This document shows, in pieces, positions 55,908 through 64,000 of a stretch of DNA of 64,000 nt; within the stretch, counting starts at the first letter, position 1; each line of letters begins with the position of its first letter. The notes under the pieces were generated by a model that had not been told where the DNA came from, made no database searches, and saw only the letters and a program-made list of their open reading frames with translations. The DNA is from Opitutales bacterium UBA2995 (GTDB taxonomy: Bacteria; Verrucomicrobiota; Verrucomicrobiia; Opitutales; UBA2995): positions 55,268 through 119,267 of the forward strand of contig DDZZ01000033.1 in NCBI GenBank assembly GCA_002346535.1. The letters are read 5' to 3'. Position numbers and translations under genes: made by a program.

Positions 55908-56618
55908 ATGAACAAATATACTATCGCTCTGGCAATTGTCGTCTTATTCGCCCTGGCAGGATGGGTTCTTTTCCTGCAAAAATCGATGCTTGCTCCTGCG
56001 GAACCTTCCGGAGATACTGTTGCTGCTGAAACAGCGGACGCAGCTAATGATGCCGCCTCAGAACAGGCTACCATTTCGGCTGCCCAACTTGCAGCTCTGG
56101 AAAAAGAAAAGGTAGAAGCGCTTCGAATGGCCCAGCTACAAGTTGAACAGGCCAAAGAAGAGCAGAAAAATAGAATTGCCGAAGTACAGGCGCAACTTGA
56201 AGCAGAGGAAGCCGCCCGTTTAGCAGCTGAAAAGCAGGCCGCCGAGACAAGGGCCCGATTGGACGCCCTGAGCACCTCCCTGGCAGAAGCTGAAAAGCGG
56301 CAATCGGAAATTCAATCGATGAGTGCCTCCGCGGACCAGACGCGCGCGGCAGAATTGGCAGCAGCAAAAGTAGCTGTAAAGAAAGCCAGAGAAGAAGCGG
56401 ATCTTTTGCGCCGACAGCAAGAAGAACTCGAAAGAAAACGCAAAGAAGCTGCGGCCGAGCAACAAAGGATCGAAGCGCAACTCCAAGCTGAGCTCGCACG
56501 CTACAAAGAGATCGAAGAATGGGATTACGAGTATGATATCCTGGCAGGAGACCGTTACAAAAGAAGAGTGCACGCTATTATCCATGCCAAACTTAAAGCG
56601 AATCCCAACCGGGATTGA
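55908..56618 (+). CDS. Membrane-anchored coiled-coil protein of unknown function
   Basis: A 236-residue protein with one N-terminal membrane helix (YTIALAIVVLFALAGWVLFL) and then a long segment rich in Ala, Glu, Gln, Lys and Arg with heptad character from about residue 55 to 205, so a long coiled coil, most likely in the periplasm. The last 35 residues (EWDYEYDILAGDRYKRRVHA) have a different composition and may form a small folded cap. I do not recognise the family; it is reminiscent of TolA-like or cell-envelope spacers in composition only. It is followed by a good terminator. Confidence 0.65.
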   Translation: MNKYTIALAIVVLFALAGWVLFLQKSMLAPAEPSGDTVAAETADAANDAASEQATISAAQLAALEKEKVEALRMAQLQVEQAKEEQKNRIAEVQAQLEAEEAARLAAEKQAAETRARLDALSTSLAEAEKRQSEIQSMSASADQTRAAELAAAKVAVKKAREEADLLRRQQEELERKRKEAAAEQQRIEAQLQAELARYKEIEEWDYEYDILAGDRYKRRVHAIIHAKLKANPNRD

Positions 56619-56636
56619 TCGCAGAAAACATTTTTC

Positions 56637-56668
56637 TAAGATGGCCTCCAATTTGGGGGCCATTTTTA
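56637..56668 (+). terminator. Rho-independent terminator after the coiled-coil gene
   Basis: ATGGCC-T-CC pairs with GG-G-GGCCAT around an AATTT loop, followed by TTTTTAT. It lies 22 bases after the stop codon at 56618. Confidence 0.75.
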
Positions 56669-56804
56669 TATGAATTCAGGGAAATTTAAATCGCTTAAAA
56701 CCAGCCTATCCAAATATGCCCTCGCAATTAAGGTCCGGTAAGCCTTGCCTGTACAAATCAACCTATCCCAATTGTGAGATTTATCTCCAAGAATCCCATT
56801 ATCC

Positions 56805-57344
56805 ATGACCTTAAACGAACTTAAATCCCATGTAAGGACCGTAGTGGATTGGCCGCAGCCAGGAGTTCGGTTTCGCGATGTTACCCTCCTGTTTGAAACG
56901 CCAGCCTGCTTTCAGACCATTGTCGAGGAGTTTTGCCAACACTATAGTCAAGTCGGAGTGGACCGCATTGCCGGTGTAGATGCCCGAGGATTTGTAATTG
57001 GCGGTGCCGTGGCTCATAAGCTCAATCTTCCTTTTGTTCTCGTAAGGAAAAAAGGTAAATTGCCCTTTGATACTCTTTCGGAAGAATATGCACTCGAATA
57101 TGGCAAAGCCACCATCGAGGTGCATAAAGATTCGGCATCACCCGGAGAACGCATAGCCATCGTAGACGATCTGATTGCGACCGGCGGCACATTAGTGGCT
57201 GCCAGTAACCTCTTTAAACGGCTGAATGCAACCGTGGTAGATGTCAGCACGGTGATTGACTTGCCGGAGCTGGGAGGCTCCAAGCTTCTTACTGATCAGG
57301 GTTTGTCGGTGATGAGCCTCATAGAGTTCACTGAGGCCGAATAG
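56805..57344 (+). CDS. apt: Adenine phosphoribosyltransferase
   Basis: Salvages adenine to AMP with PRPP. 179 residues, family length. Signatures: PGVRFRDVTLLFETP near the N-terminus, GVDARGFVIGGAVA, PFVLVRKKGKLP and the PRPP loop RIAIVDDLIATGGTLVA. It stands alone. Confidence 0.95.
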   Translation: MTLNELKSHVRTVVDWPQPGVRFRDVTLLFETPACFQTIVEEFCQHYSQVGVDRIAGVDARGFVIGGAVAHKLNLPFVLVRKKGKLPFDTLSEEYALEYGKATIEVHKDSASPGERIAIVDDLIATGGTLVAASNLFKRLNATVVDVSTVIDLPELGGSKLLTDQGLSVMSLIEFTEAE

Positions 57345-57774
57345 ACGGAACCCTTTAACGGGTGTAATGGTGGCGAATATTTTCAATCCACCATGCGATC
57401 GGTGATCCGATCTAATCCCAATCCTTCCGGGAATTACGACCTGCTGGCTAATTTTATTTTTCCCGGCAGTCACTTGTCTTCGGAAATCAGACGCATAGTA
57501 AGAAATATTACACCGGCTCTTCGAACCCATTGAAAACTGCTTGTATCTGAATTTAAAATACCGAAATAAAATAAGATATTAAGGTGGCGTGCCCAGTTAC
57601 AAGTTGGGTTTTTTATTTCTTATTCCGAATACTAACAGGTTTACAGACAGGATAACTGCGTGAGTGCTGCAGAGCATTGGAAGACAAAGGTTTCAGGTTA
57701 TCCAAAACTGAATATTTCTCGGCCAAGATACTCATCCCCCAAGTTTACGAAAAATGAGCTGGATGAAAGTTAAA
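57345..57774. other. Intergenic region with one weak terminator-like hairpin
   Basis: The only structure seen in 430 bases is CCCAGTT/AGTTGGG around ACA at 57592-57608, with two G-T pairs, followed by seven T residues. It could end a transcript coming from apt, although it is about 250 bases past the stop. No coding signal was found. Confidence 0.35.
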
Positions 57775-58251
57775 CTACCTCGAGATGTCGCTTTGGCTGA
57801 GAATGAAAAACTGATTTCGCCGCAAGACGTCGGCTGCCAAATCGAGGTCTTCCAAATGAATAGCAAGGGCTGATTTTCCGGAAGGCCGGAAAATAAAGGG
57901 ATAGAGGTAATGGATGTTGATCTCCGCAGCGAGTATTGATCCCAGCATTGTTGGAATGGCCTCAGGGCTGTCTATTTGCACAGCCAAAACAACGGTTTCA
58001 GTGAAGGAGTATCCCTGCAAATATAATACGGAGCTAGCTCGATCTGGATCATCGACAACGATTCTCACGATACTGCTATCCGTTGTATCCAGAACTGTCA
58101 TAGCCATGATATGAATGGAGTTACTGGCCAGTAACCTGGAAAATTCACTCAATCTGCCGACCTTGTTTTCTAGAAAGACAGAAAATTGAATCACAGGGTT
58201 TCCGCTTAAGCCATCTAAGACATTTTCAGGCATACGCAAGTAATCACACAT
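57775..58251 (-). CDS. Tandem ACT domain protein
   Basis: A 158-residue protein made of two ACT domains: residues about 20-80 (IQFSVFLENKVGRLSEFSRL, then SNSIHIMAMTVLDTTDSSIV) and about 85-155 (VVLAVQIDSPEAIPTMLGSI, then INIHYLYPFI). ACT domains bind amino acids or related ligands and act in regulation. No enzyme is attached or adjacent, so the ligand and target are unknown. The N-terminus may start at 58251 or six codons later. Confidence 0.8.
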   Translation of the reverse strand: MCDYLRMPENVLDGLSGNPVIQFSVFLENKVGRLSEFSRLLASNSIHIMAMTVLDTTDSSIVRIVVDDPDRASSVLYLQGYSFTETVVLAVQIDSPEAIPTMLGSILAAEINIHYLYPFIFRPSGKSALAIHLEDLDLAADVLRRNQFFILSQSDISR

Positions 58252-58387
58252 AATACCCTGAAAATCGCAAAAACAATTTTTGACAGCTTCGAAATAAAAG
58301 AGCGTACTTGATCCTTAAGTAATTAGAACCTATCCCACAACCTGAAATGACTATGGCAGTATCGATTTTTTGTCGTCACCAGCAAGG

Positions 58388-58496
58388 CGCTTCGACTGGC
58401 AATTGGCGTAGCCCTGTCCCAGTCGAAGGAACGCCGCTGAGGCGCAAGAGCGCTTTGTCCCAGCGGGATGTGGTCAAAAGGAAAGTTCGCGGCGTT
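58388..58496. repeat. Double-hairpin structured intergenic element
   Basis: TTCGACTGG (58391-58399) is perfectly complementary to CCAGTCGAA (58419-58427). A second hairpin directly follows: CCGCTG (58434-58439) with CAGCGG (58461-58466) and an inner GCGC/GCGC stem. A competing longer pairing joins AACGCCG (58430-58436) with CGGCGTT (58490-58496). The word TGTCCCAG occurs in both hairpins. It lies between the divergent ACT gene and polyprenyl synthase gene, where no coding signal is seen. A mobile palindrome or a structured RNA are both possible. Confidence 0.55.
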
Positions 58497-58672
58497 ATAT
58501 CAGCTACTCGTGCAATGCTAGTACGCTTCAAGATGATGCCCCTAGCGTTGCTTCCCTTTTGTTTCTCACCGTAACTCACTTCCGGTTTTGAGATAGCTTC
58601 TAGGAACATTTAGTACCGACTTGAAAAACTCATCATTCCTCCGCATATGCCTACCCTTTAACGGTGAATCCA

Positions 58673-59686
58673 ATGGAAAAAAATGACCCGCAAAGCTCCA
58701 TTCATGAGTTGCAGATGCGGTTAAGCCAACCGCTTGCTGAACTGAATGAGTTTCTGGATAAGCAGATCGAGGCCTTTGAGCCGCAAATCCGATTTCTCGT
58801 CCAATACTGCTTGAAGAATAGCGGAAAGCGCATCCGTCCTTCGCTGGTGTTCCTAACAGGAAATACCGAAGACTCCGAAACCTATAAAAATCTGGTCCAA
58901 GTATCTGCGGTCATTGAAATGGTTCATCTGGCCACCCTAGTCCACGATGATATTCTTGACAGAGCGCAAAAAAGGCGGGGTCAGCCAACAATCAGTTCTA
59001 AATACGGCCAGCACACTGCCGTGCTATTAGGGGATGCCTTGTTCTCACACGCCCTGCATTTGGCTTCTCAATTCGAAACAGTGGAGGTTTGCCGCCTGGT
59101 TTCGAAATCTACCAGACGAGTTTGTTCTGGCGAAATCCTGCAAACCTTTCGGCGTGGCGACTGGAAAATCGAACAAAGTGATTATTTGGAAATGCTGGAT
59201 ATGAAAACTGGCGAATTATTTTCGGTCGCAACCTATCTGGCCGGCATACTTTCCAATTACTCCCATTCTTCCTGCCAAGTTTTGAAAACTTTTGGTAGCC
59301 AACTCGGCATCGCCTATCAGGCTTACGACGACCTTACCGATTTTATCGGCGATGAAGCAGAGATCGGCAAAACCTTGGGAACGGATTTATCCACCGGTAA
59401 GGCGACCCTCCCCCTTATTCAGCTGTTTCAGCTAAAGAACAAAGAGGCAACAGAGGCAATGACGACAGCCCTTGAATCTTCAGATGAAGCCAAAGTCCGC
59501 TATCTCTTGGATTCACACAGCATATTTGAAGTGGGATTCAATTTTGTATCCGAGTTATGGAGCGATGCAGTCGAGACGCTTGCAAAACTTCCTGACACCC
59601 TTTCCGCAAAGTCTAATTTGGAAACAATCAGCCAGATCTTGAGGGTTAAATTAGATGATCTTCATCGGTCACGTTTAAACACATAA
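58673..59686 (+). CDS. Polyprenyl diphosphate synthase
   Basis: A trans-isoprenyl diphosphate synthase of 337 residues that elongates allylic diphosphates with IPP, probably to the side chain of a quinone. Both aspartate-rich motifs are present: LVHDDILDRAQKRRG (first, near residue 92) and YQAYDDLTDFIGDE (second), together with GKRIRPSLVFL and GKTLGTDLSTGKATLP. A GTG three codons upstream (58664) is another possible start. The product length cannot be deduced by eye. No quinone genes are adjacent. Confidence 0.88.
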   Translation: MEKNDPQSSIHELQMRLSQPLAELNEFLDKQIEAFEPQIRFLVQYCLKNSGKRIRPSLVFLTGNTEDSETYKNLVQVSAVIEMVHLATLVHDDILDRAQKRRGQPTISSKYGQHTAVLLGDALFSHALHLASQFETVEVCRLVSKSTRRVCSGEILQTFRRGDWKIEQSDYLEMLDMKTGELFSVATYLAGILSNYSHSSCQVLKTFGSQLGIAYQAYDDLTDFIGDEAEIGKTLGTDLSTGKATLPLIQLFQLKNKEATEAMTTALESSDEAKVRYLLDSHSIFEVGFNFVSELWSDAVETLAKLPDTLSAKSNLETISQILRVKLDDLHRSRLNT

Positions 59687-59823
59687 AATCTTTCGTTGCG
59701 ATTATATGACAAACGTCACCTCAAAGGCATATGCAACCAACGAAACCAAAGTTAAATGGCCATCAAAATAGGGTAATAGCTGGGAAAATACCTTACTTTA
59801 AAAATTTATTGATGCATCAAATT

Positions 59824-60633
59824 TTATTTTCCCAAAATCCTCAATTTCACAAGGTCAGCCTCCGTACACCCCAGTTTTGCTACAATTAATTGCACCATAT
59901 CGCGGTGCAGCGGTGCCTTAAAGGTCCGAGAGAATTGTGGAGGGTCAAACAGGATGCGGAACGCGTGTAATGCATGACGGTGGAACCCTAGAGCTTTCTC
60001 TTGGGCCGGCGTATACCCCTTTTCAATAAACTCCAGGTAGTGTCCCTCATCAGGGCCATAAAGCTTATCGCCTACCAGAGGATGTCCCAAAAAGGCTGCG
60101 TGAACACGGATCTGGTGCTTTCGACCCGTCTCCGGTACGATTTTGGCTAGAGTATAACCTGACCCTGTCATAATAGGAGAAAATAGCGTGTGAGCCCGCT
60201 TTGCGGAGTGGGACTTTCGTACGGTCTGCTTAATATAGACCTTCGAATCTAGGTCCTTGGCCAGAAAATTGTCCAATTCCACGACCTCTGACAACTCGCC
60301 TTCCAATAAGGCCACATATTCTTTGCAAACCTGCTTCAACTGGAAGGCCATTTGCAAAATGCGAGCGTGGTACTTGTCTTTCGCCAAAACACATACGCCA
60401 CTGGTCTCGCGATCCAGACGATGCACCAAATGCACTAAATCCATTTGAAGATATTCCCTAGCCGCTCCGATCAGACTGGACCAAGGACCATTTTTAGAAG
60501 GATGACAGACGATAAGCCCAGGCTTGTTGATCGCCAAAACTCCATCCTCCTCCTCCAGAATCCATTCAGAGAACTGAATTGGATCAATTAATTCAACTTC
60601 CGGACCTAAAAATTGGCTAAACTCCTCAGGCAT
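59824..60633 (-). CDS. RluA family pseudouridine synthase
   Basis: A 269-residue enzyme that isomerises uridine in rRNA or tRNA. The catalytic motif HRLDRETSG carries D74, preceded by VLAINKPGLIVCHPS and followed by KEYVALLEGEL, GRKHQIRVHAAFLGHPLVGD and LHAFRILF. No S4 domain is visible. The target nucleotide is unknown. Confidence 0.9.
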   Translation of the reverse strand: MPEEFSQFLGPEVELIDPIQFSEWILEEEDGVLAINKPGLIVCHPSKNGPWSSLIGAAREYLQMDLVHLVHRLDRETSGVCVLAKDKYHARILQMAFQLKQVCKEYVALLEGELSEVVELDNFLAKDLDSKVYIKQTVRKSHSAKRAHTLFSPIMTGSGYTLAKIVPETGRKHQIRVHAAFLGHPLVGDKLYGPDEGHYLEFIEKGYTPAQEKALGFHRHALHAFRILFDPPQFSRTFKAPLHRDMVQLIVAKLGCTEADLVKLRILGK

Positions 60634-60729
60634 GGTGACAGAAAAATATGGAAAATTTCACTTTTAAAAAAAGAATAAAATAAAGCGAAGTAAGTCCAAA
60701 AATATTAGGGTGAAATTGCAATATTCTGA

Positions 60730-60844
60730 GGTCAGGTCATCCGAGGCGATGAAGAGGACGTTGGTTTTTTTCAGCGGCAAGGGTTGTGACGAGAAAGGAG
60801 ACCAATACTAGGCCAGAAAGGATGATTTTTATACAGCGAGTCAT
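60730..60844 (-). pseudogene. Sulfatase N-terminal relic
   Basis: ATG at 60844 begins a signal peptide (ILSGLVLVSFLVTTLAAEK). After a tract of seven A residues the frame shifts and continues as NVLFIASDDLTSEY, the first strand and metal-binding aspartates of a sulfatase. The rest of the enzyme is missing. It lies directly downstream of the intact sulfatase on the same strand. Confidence 0.65.
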
Positions 60845-60942
60845 CAATATTACTAGTTTGAACTAGGAATTAGGGTGTCTTTCAAGACAATCGATCGGGA
60901 ACATTTTATCGGCAACTCGCTGCCGAATAGAGGGCAACAGAT

Positions 60943-62394
60943 TTATTTCTTCCAAGTCTCGCTCTGCGCGGTGATATCTACATCCCAAGGCTGCGGTGGA
61001 TTGGGCTTGTAGATCGGGTCGTTGTCTCGTTCCGGGAAGGTGCTGATTAGAGCGGACATGCGAGCGAGAGCTGCTTGAGCTTCGGGATCATCGCTGTCAA
61101 TCAAGTTGGTCTTTTCATTTGGATCCGCCAGCACATCAACGAGTTTCTCAGGCTCTTTTTTATGGCTCACGTAAAGTTTGAAACGCTTCTCTCGAATGAC
61201 CCGGTCGCGAAATACGAACGCATTTTCAACGCCGTCTTCGGTGAGCTTGGCTTCGTTTCTTCCGCCCATGCCAAGAACCCATGATCGTTGGCTATCCTGG
61301 CTTTTACCCAGGATGAAGTCAGCGAAAGACTTGCCATCGCAGGTATAGCCTTCTTGGAGTTTACCGCCTCCGAGTTCCGCGAACGTGGGGAGCATGTCCG
61401 TCACGTCAATTAGGGCATCGGTCTTCACACCCTGAGGGACGAGTCCCGGGCCATTGACGATGAACGGAACACAAAGTCCAGGTTCTGTTGTGCTGGCTTT
61501 TGCCCCTTTGACGGTTCTGCCATCCTGATGTCCTGTGATAAGTCCTGTAGTACCATTGTCAGTGGTCCAGACGATGATGGTGTTTTCGCGAATTTTCAGG
61601 TCTTCCAAAGATTGTAACAGTTTTCCCAATACATTATCGGTGTAACGGACCATGGCTTTGTGTTTGTCCAAGTCAGACTCTACATCGAGCTCATCTGGAG
61701 TGGTTACAAACGGAGTGTGCGTGAGCACCATGGGGTAGTAAAGAAACATCGGTTCGTCCTTATGCTTCTTCATGAAATCGATAAGGAAATCGACGAACAT
61801 GGTTTCGCCATATTCGCCTTTCCGAATAAAACTTCCTTCCTTGGTATGGATATAGGGATCCCAGAAACGTTCGTCACTCGGAGGATTTTTGCCTTCGCCT
61901 CCGGTCCACATGCAGTAGTCATCAAAACCAATTTCGGTCATGGCTTCCGGTTGCACACGGAAATCGTTGATTTGCCATTTTCCGGCGATGGCTGACTTGT
62001 AACCCGCCTCTTTCATGACCATGGAAATGCACGGATTCAACGTCCAGTCGTAGTGACAGCCGCCTCCCCAGCGAGGCACGTCCCAGTGGTTTACCCAACC
62101 GTGACGGTACGGATACTGTCCGGTTAGGAAGGAAAGGCGAGTAGGGGTACATTGTGGCATGACGTAGGCATTGGAAAACTGCATGCCAGTAGCTGCCAAT
62201 GCATCGATGTTGGGCGTCTCGATATTCTCACCGCCATAAGTCGTTACCCATTCCTTTCCGAGATCATCAACCAGGATAAAGAGGATATTGGGTTTGCTTG
62301 TAGAAGCATCCTCCTTGCTAGGCAAGCAACTCACCCCGATCGAAAGGGATCCGGCAAGGAGTAAAAAGAGAAGGAAGCGTTTAGAAGTGGTCAT
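60943..62394 (-). CDS. Arylsulfatase-type sulfatase, lipoprotein
   Basis: A 483-residue type I sulfatase that would remove sulfate esters from polysaccharides or other organics. The signal ends in the lipobox-like SIGVSC (C23). The N-terminal metal site is in NILFILVDDLG (D43, D44), and the formylglycine motif is CTPTRLSFLTG with C82, so a maturase (anaerobic or FGE) is needed and is not in the window. Further active-site parts are SAIAGKWQI, LTHTPF and WTTDNGTTG. The usual C-terminal domain is complete, ending in QPWDVDITAQS. Confidence 0.9.
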   Translation of the reverse strand: MTTSKRFLLFLLLAGSLSIGVSCLPSKEDASTSKPNILFILVDDLGKEWVTTYGGENIETPNIDALAATGMQFSNAYVMPQCTPTRLSFLTGQYPYRHGWVNHWDVPRWGGGCHYDWTLNPCISMVMKEAGYKSAIAGKWQINDFRVQPEAMTEIGFDDYCMWTGGEGKNPPSDERFWDPYIHTKEGSFIRKGEYGETMFVDFLIDFMKKHKDEPMFLYYPMVLTHTPFVTTPDELDVESDLDKHKAMVRYTDNVLGKLLQSLEDLKIRENTIIVWTTDNGTTGLITGHQDGRTVKGAKASTTEPGLCVPFIVNGPGLVPQGVKTDALIDVTDMLPTFAELGGGKLQEGYTCDGKSFADFILGKSQDSQRSWVLGMGGRNEAKLTEDGVENAFVFRDRVIREKRFKLYVSHKKEPEKLVDVLADPNEKTNLIDSDDPEAQAALARMSALISTFPERDNDPIYKPNPPQPWDVDITAQSETWKK

Positions 62395-62445
62395 TTTGTA
62401 CAGACTCGAAAGGGATTACCAAACTTGGGAGCGTCTTTTCAGGAG

Positions 62446-62775
62446 TTAAGGATATCGATTATCTAAGTCTCCGACTTCCCGATTAAGTGAAAGCAATTGT
62501 TGTTTTAGATCTTCTACCACTTTGGCGTAGGCCGGATAGTTGTAAACGTTTTGTTGTTCGTAGGGATCTTTTTCCAGGTCAAACAGCTCGAGCCGTGCCG
62601 GTGTAGAGGCCGGTTTTGTGGTACCCAAGCAGGAAACCTGATGCAAATTTTCCTCGTTGATTTCTTCTCTGGGACCATAGACCCAGATCTCATCCATGCG
62701 GGAATGGATCGCGAGTCCATAGCAGTAAATCAATTTGTAACGTTTGGTGCGTATGGCGTAATGTGCCGGATCCTG
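62446..62775 (-). pseudogene. Sulfatase C-terminal relic
   Basis: About 105 codons match the end of a second sulfatase: HYAIRTKRYKLIYCYG, then ARLELFDLEKDPYEQQNVYN and VEDLKQQLLSLNREVGD. Everything upstream, including the formylglycine motif, is absent; the homology ends abruptly near 62770. It is 51 bases upstream of the intact sulfatase on the same strand. Confidence 0.7.
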
Positions 62776-62818
62776 CACTGTCCGACTGGAAGCTCACCGC
62801 AGCCGATTGATGGTCAAT

Positions 62819-63642
62819 AAAGATTTCTATGTCATTGGCCTGGTTTCAAACTGGTCAACCGAAGATGGCTAGACTCAGTAGACCAGTGCACAAGCGGTCA
62901 TTGAGGAAGCAAAGGCCCGAGCGCTCGAACTCAGTTTCACTATCCAACATTTGTGGCCGAAGTCGGAGAACCTGTCGGCGTCCCGTTTTGATCAGATCTT
63001 ACAGGCAAGGGGAATTCGGGGGCTAATTTTAGCCCTTCTAGAAGACCGCCTGGAACTCGATTGGAATAAGTACTCCTTTGTAACCGTGTAAAAGCCCTTT
63101 TAATACACTCACTTTCACCATGTAATGCAGAACCACTATTCGCCCCTGCTGTTGAGCTAGGAAGAGATCCGCAAGCGTGGATATGAGCCTATTGGCTTGG
63201 TCGTGCGTGATGATTTAGCAAACCGATGGGGCCACCAGTGGAAGTCGGCCCATCGTTTGGCACAGTTTTCTACCAATACCCGAGAAGAAACGATCCCTAC
63301 CTTACAATTGAAGGGACAGACAAGGGTGAACACACAGACCTATTAAAGTCGTGGCTGCAATAGTTTAAATCCCAGGCGGTCATCAGTCGATGTGATTGCT
63401 TTTTTGAAGCTGCGAATGACCTGGGCCTGAAGATTCCGTGTGACCTGGCCTATGTGAGTCTCGATATGACGGACGATGTCGAGGGAGTGTCGGGTATTCA
63501 CCAGCACCGCGAGGTGACAGGGGCAACTGCGGTGGATGTTTTGAACAGTTTGCTACAAAGAAACTTTCGTGGAGAGCACGAAGTGTCTGTGGGAACCCAA
63601 GTGGATGGTTCATGGAGTGAAGGCAACACCCTTCTCAATTAA
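62819..63642 (+). pseudogene. LacI family regulator relic lacking the DNA-binding domain
   Basis: The effector-binding half of a LacI-type repressor, broken by stops: FYVIGLVSNWSTEDG, AVIEEAKARALELSFTIQHL and FDQILQARGIRGLILA, LELDWNKYSFVTV, a decayed middle, then an open C-terminal stretch with AANDLGLKIPCDLAYVSLD, GVSGIHQHREVTGATAVDVL and SVGTQVDGSWSEGNTL. The N-terminal helix-turn-helix is gone. It starts about 45 bases from the point at which the oppositely oriented sulfatase relic ends. Confidence 0.75.
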
Positions 63643-63842
63643 TTCAATTGATTTGCCAATCACACTTTAGCTTAGCTTTTCTTTTTTGGCGCTAAAACGA
63701 CGGGATCTGAAGCCTTAAGTAGAGGCTCTAGAGACTCTGAAATAAGCCATCCTTCTAAAACTCGTAAATCTTGCTAAAAACTCTCAAAAGAGTTTCTTGA
63801 CACCTGCGGTAACCTTTACAGAACTACTCGCCTTACTTTTGC

Positions 63843-63919
63843 GCACCTCTAGCTCAATTGGATAGAGCACCTGACTACGGATCAGGAGGTTGGGGGTTCG
63901 ACTCCCTCGGGGTGTGCCA
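63843..63919 (+). tRNA. tRNA-Arg (anticodon ACG)
   Basis: 77 bases fold into a full cloverleaf: GCACCTC pairs with GGGGTGT (including G-T pairs), GCTC with GAGC in the D arm, CCTGA with TCAGG around the anticodon loop CTACGGA (anticodon ACG, read as ICG after deamination), and GGGGG with CCCTC around TTCGACT. The discriminator is G and CCA is encoded. Confidence 0.95.
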
Positions 63920-63947
63920 CTTATAATCAACGACTTAAGTAATTATT

Positions 63948-63980
63948 AACGACTCAGATGAAAAGTCGTTTTTGGTTTTT
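63948..63980 (+). terminator. Terminator downstream of tRNA-Arg
   Basis: AACGACT pairs with AGTCGTT around a nine-base loop, followed by TTTGGTTTTT. It begins 29 bases after the CCA end of the tRNA. Confidence 0.6.
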
Positions 63981-64000
63981 AGGGTAAATACTCCATAAAT

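Noticed and set aside
58430..58496. Possible integron attC site (AACGCC...GGCGTT outer stem)
   Set aside because: The outer boxes do not fit RYYYAAC and GTTRRRY, and the spacer that should be unpaired is paired. The IntI relic is 16 kb away.
63797..63842. Promoter for tRNA-Arg based on TTGACA at 63797
   Set aside because: The -35 is perfect but no acceptable -10 is found at 16-18 bases.
1..64000. CRISPR array, prophage or a defence island
   Set aside because: No regularly spaced direct repeats, cas genes, phage structural genes or known defence genes were seen in the window.

Overview
The window looks like chromosome from a Gram-negative member of the Verrucomicrobiota, probably Opitutae-like. 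This is inferred from gene content, not from a marker gene. DUF1080 (3-keto-disaccharide hydrolase) proteins, a cytochrome c/glucose-sorbosone dehydrogenase fusion, a ThuA-like protein, a lipoprotein sulfatase, a relic of a PVC-type haem-binding domain and two DUF5069 proteins are typical of that phylum. LpxI and a Kdo kinase (KdkA) imply an outer membrane with Kdo-lipid A. ExbB/ExbD, Mpl and several lipoproteins agree with this.

Layout. 0.3-7.4 kb: tcdA, a TatD nuclease, lpxI, a 6S RNA gene with its own promoter and terminator on the minus strand, a 46-residue membrane protein ahead of argA, mpl and a fatty-acid hydroxylase-type membrane enzyme. 7.4-10 kb: a dead REP-type transposase, a phosphatase-rpiB pair and a dead pseudopilin. 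10-17.6 kb: glgA, rnr, DUF5069, bifunctional nuclease, dihydrouridine synthase, a pseudogene and a rhomboid protease. 17.6-23.8 kb: a probable sugar-degradation locus (DUF1080 lipoprotein, MFS permease, cytochrome c-GSDH-DUF1080 fusion, ThuA-ankyrin fusion). 23.8-37.4 kb: aminotransferase, monomeric NADP-isocitrate dehydrogenase, ferritin, DUF5069, OppABC without ATPases, and malate synthase G, with relics in between. 37.5-42.2 kb: NRPS relic, exbBD, leuCD and an integron-integrase relic. 42.2-47.9 kb: a tight minus-strand run of an HtrA protease, a catalytically dead HtrA paralogue, ribE, a UDG variant, kdkA and a cobalamin adenosyltransferase. 48-60.6 kb: leuS, an M24 peptidase, a rhomboid-like zinc-ribbon protein, sufT, sppA, a coiled-coil protein, apt, an ACT protein, a polyprenyl synthase and an RluA-type pseudouridine synthase. 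60.7-64 kb: sulfatases, intact and broken, a broken LacI regulator and tRNA-Arg(ACG).

Two themes stand out. First, housekeeping genes are intact while accessory genes are heavily eroded: at least thirteen recognisable relics carry several stops or frameshifts each. Second, the intergenic spaces hold short palindromes that begin with GTAG, one of them an inverted pair, alongside a broken REP-associated transposase. A separate imperfect repeat of about 80 bp is present in three places.

No CRISPR array, prophage or complete mobile element was seen. I did not find a clearly new defence or biosynthetic system. The most unusual intact items are the live/dead HtrA pair, the ThuA-ankyrin fusion, the rhomboid-like zinc-ribbon protein and the double-hairpin element near 58.4 kb.
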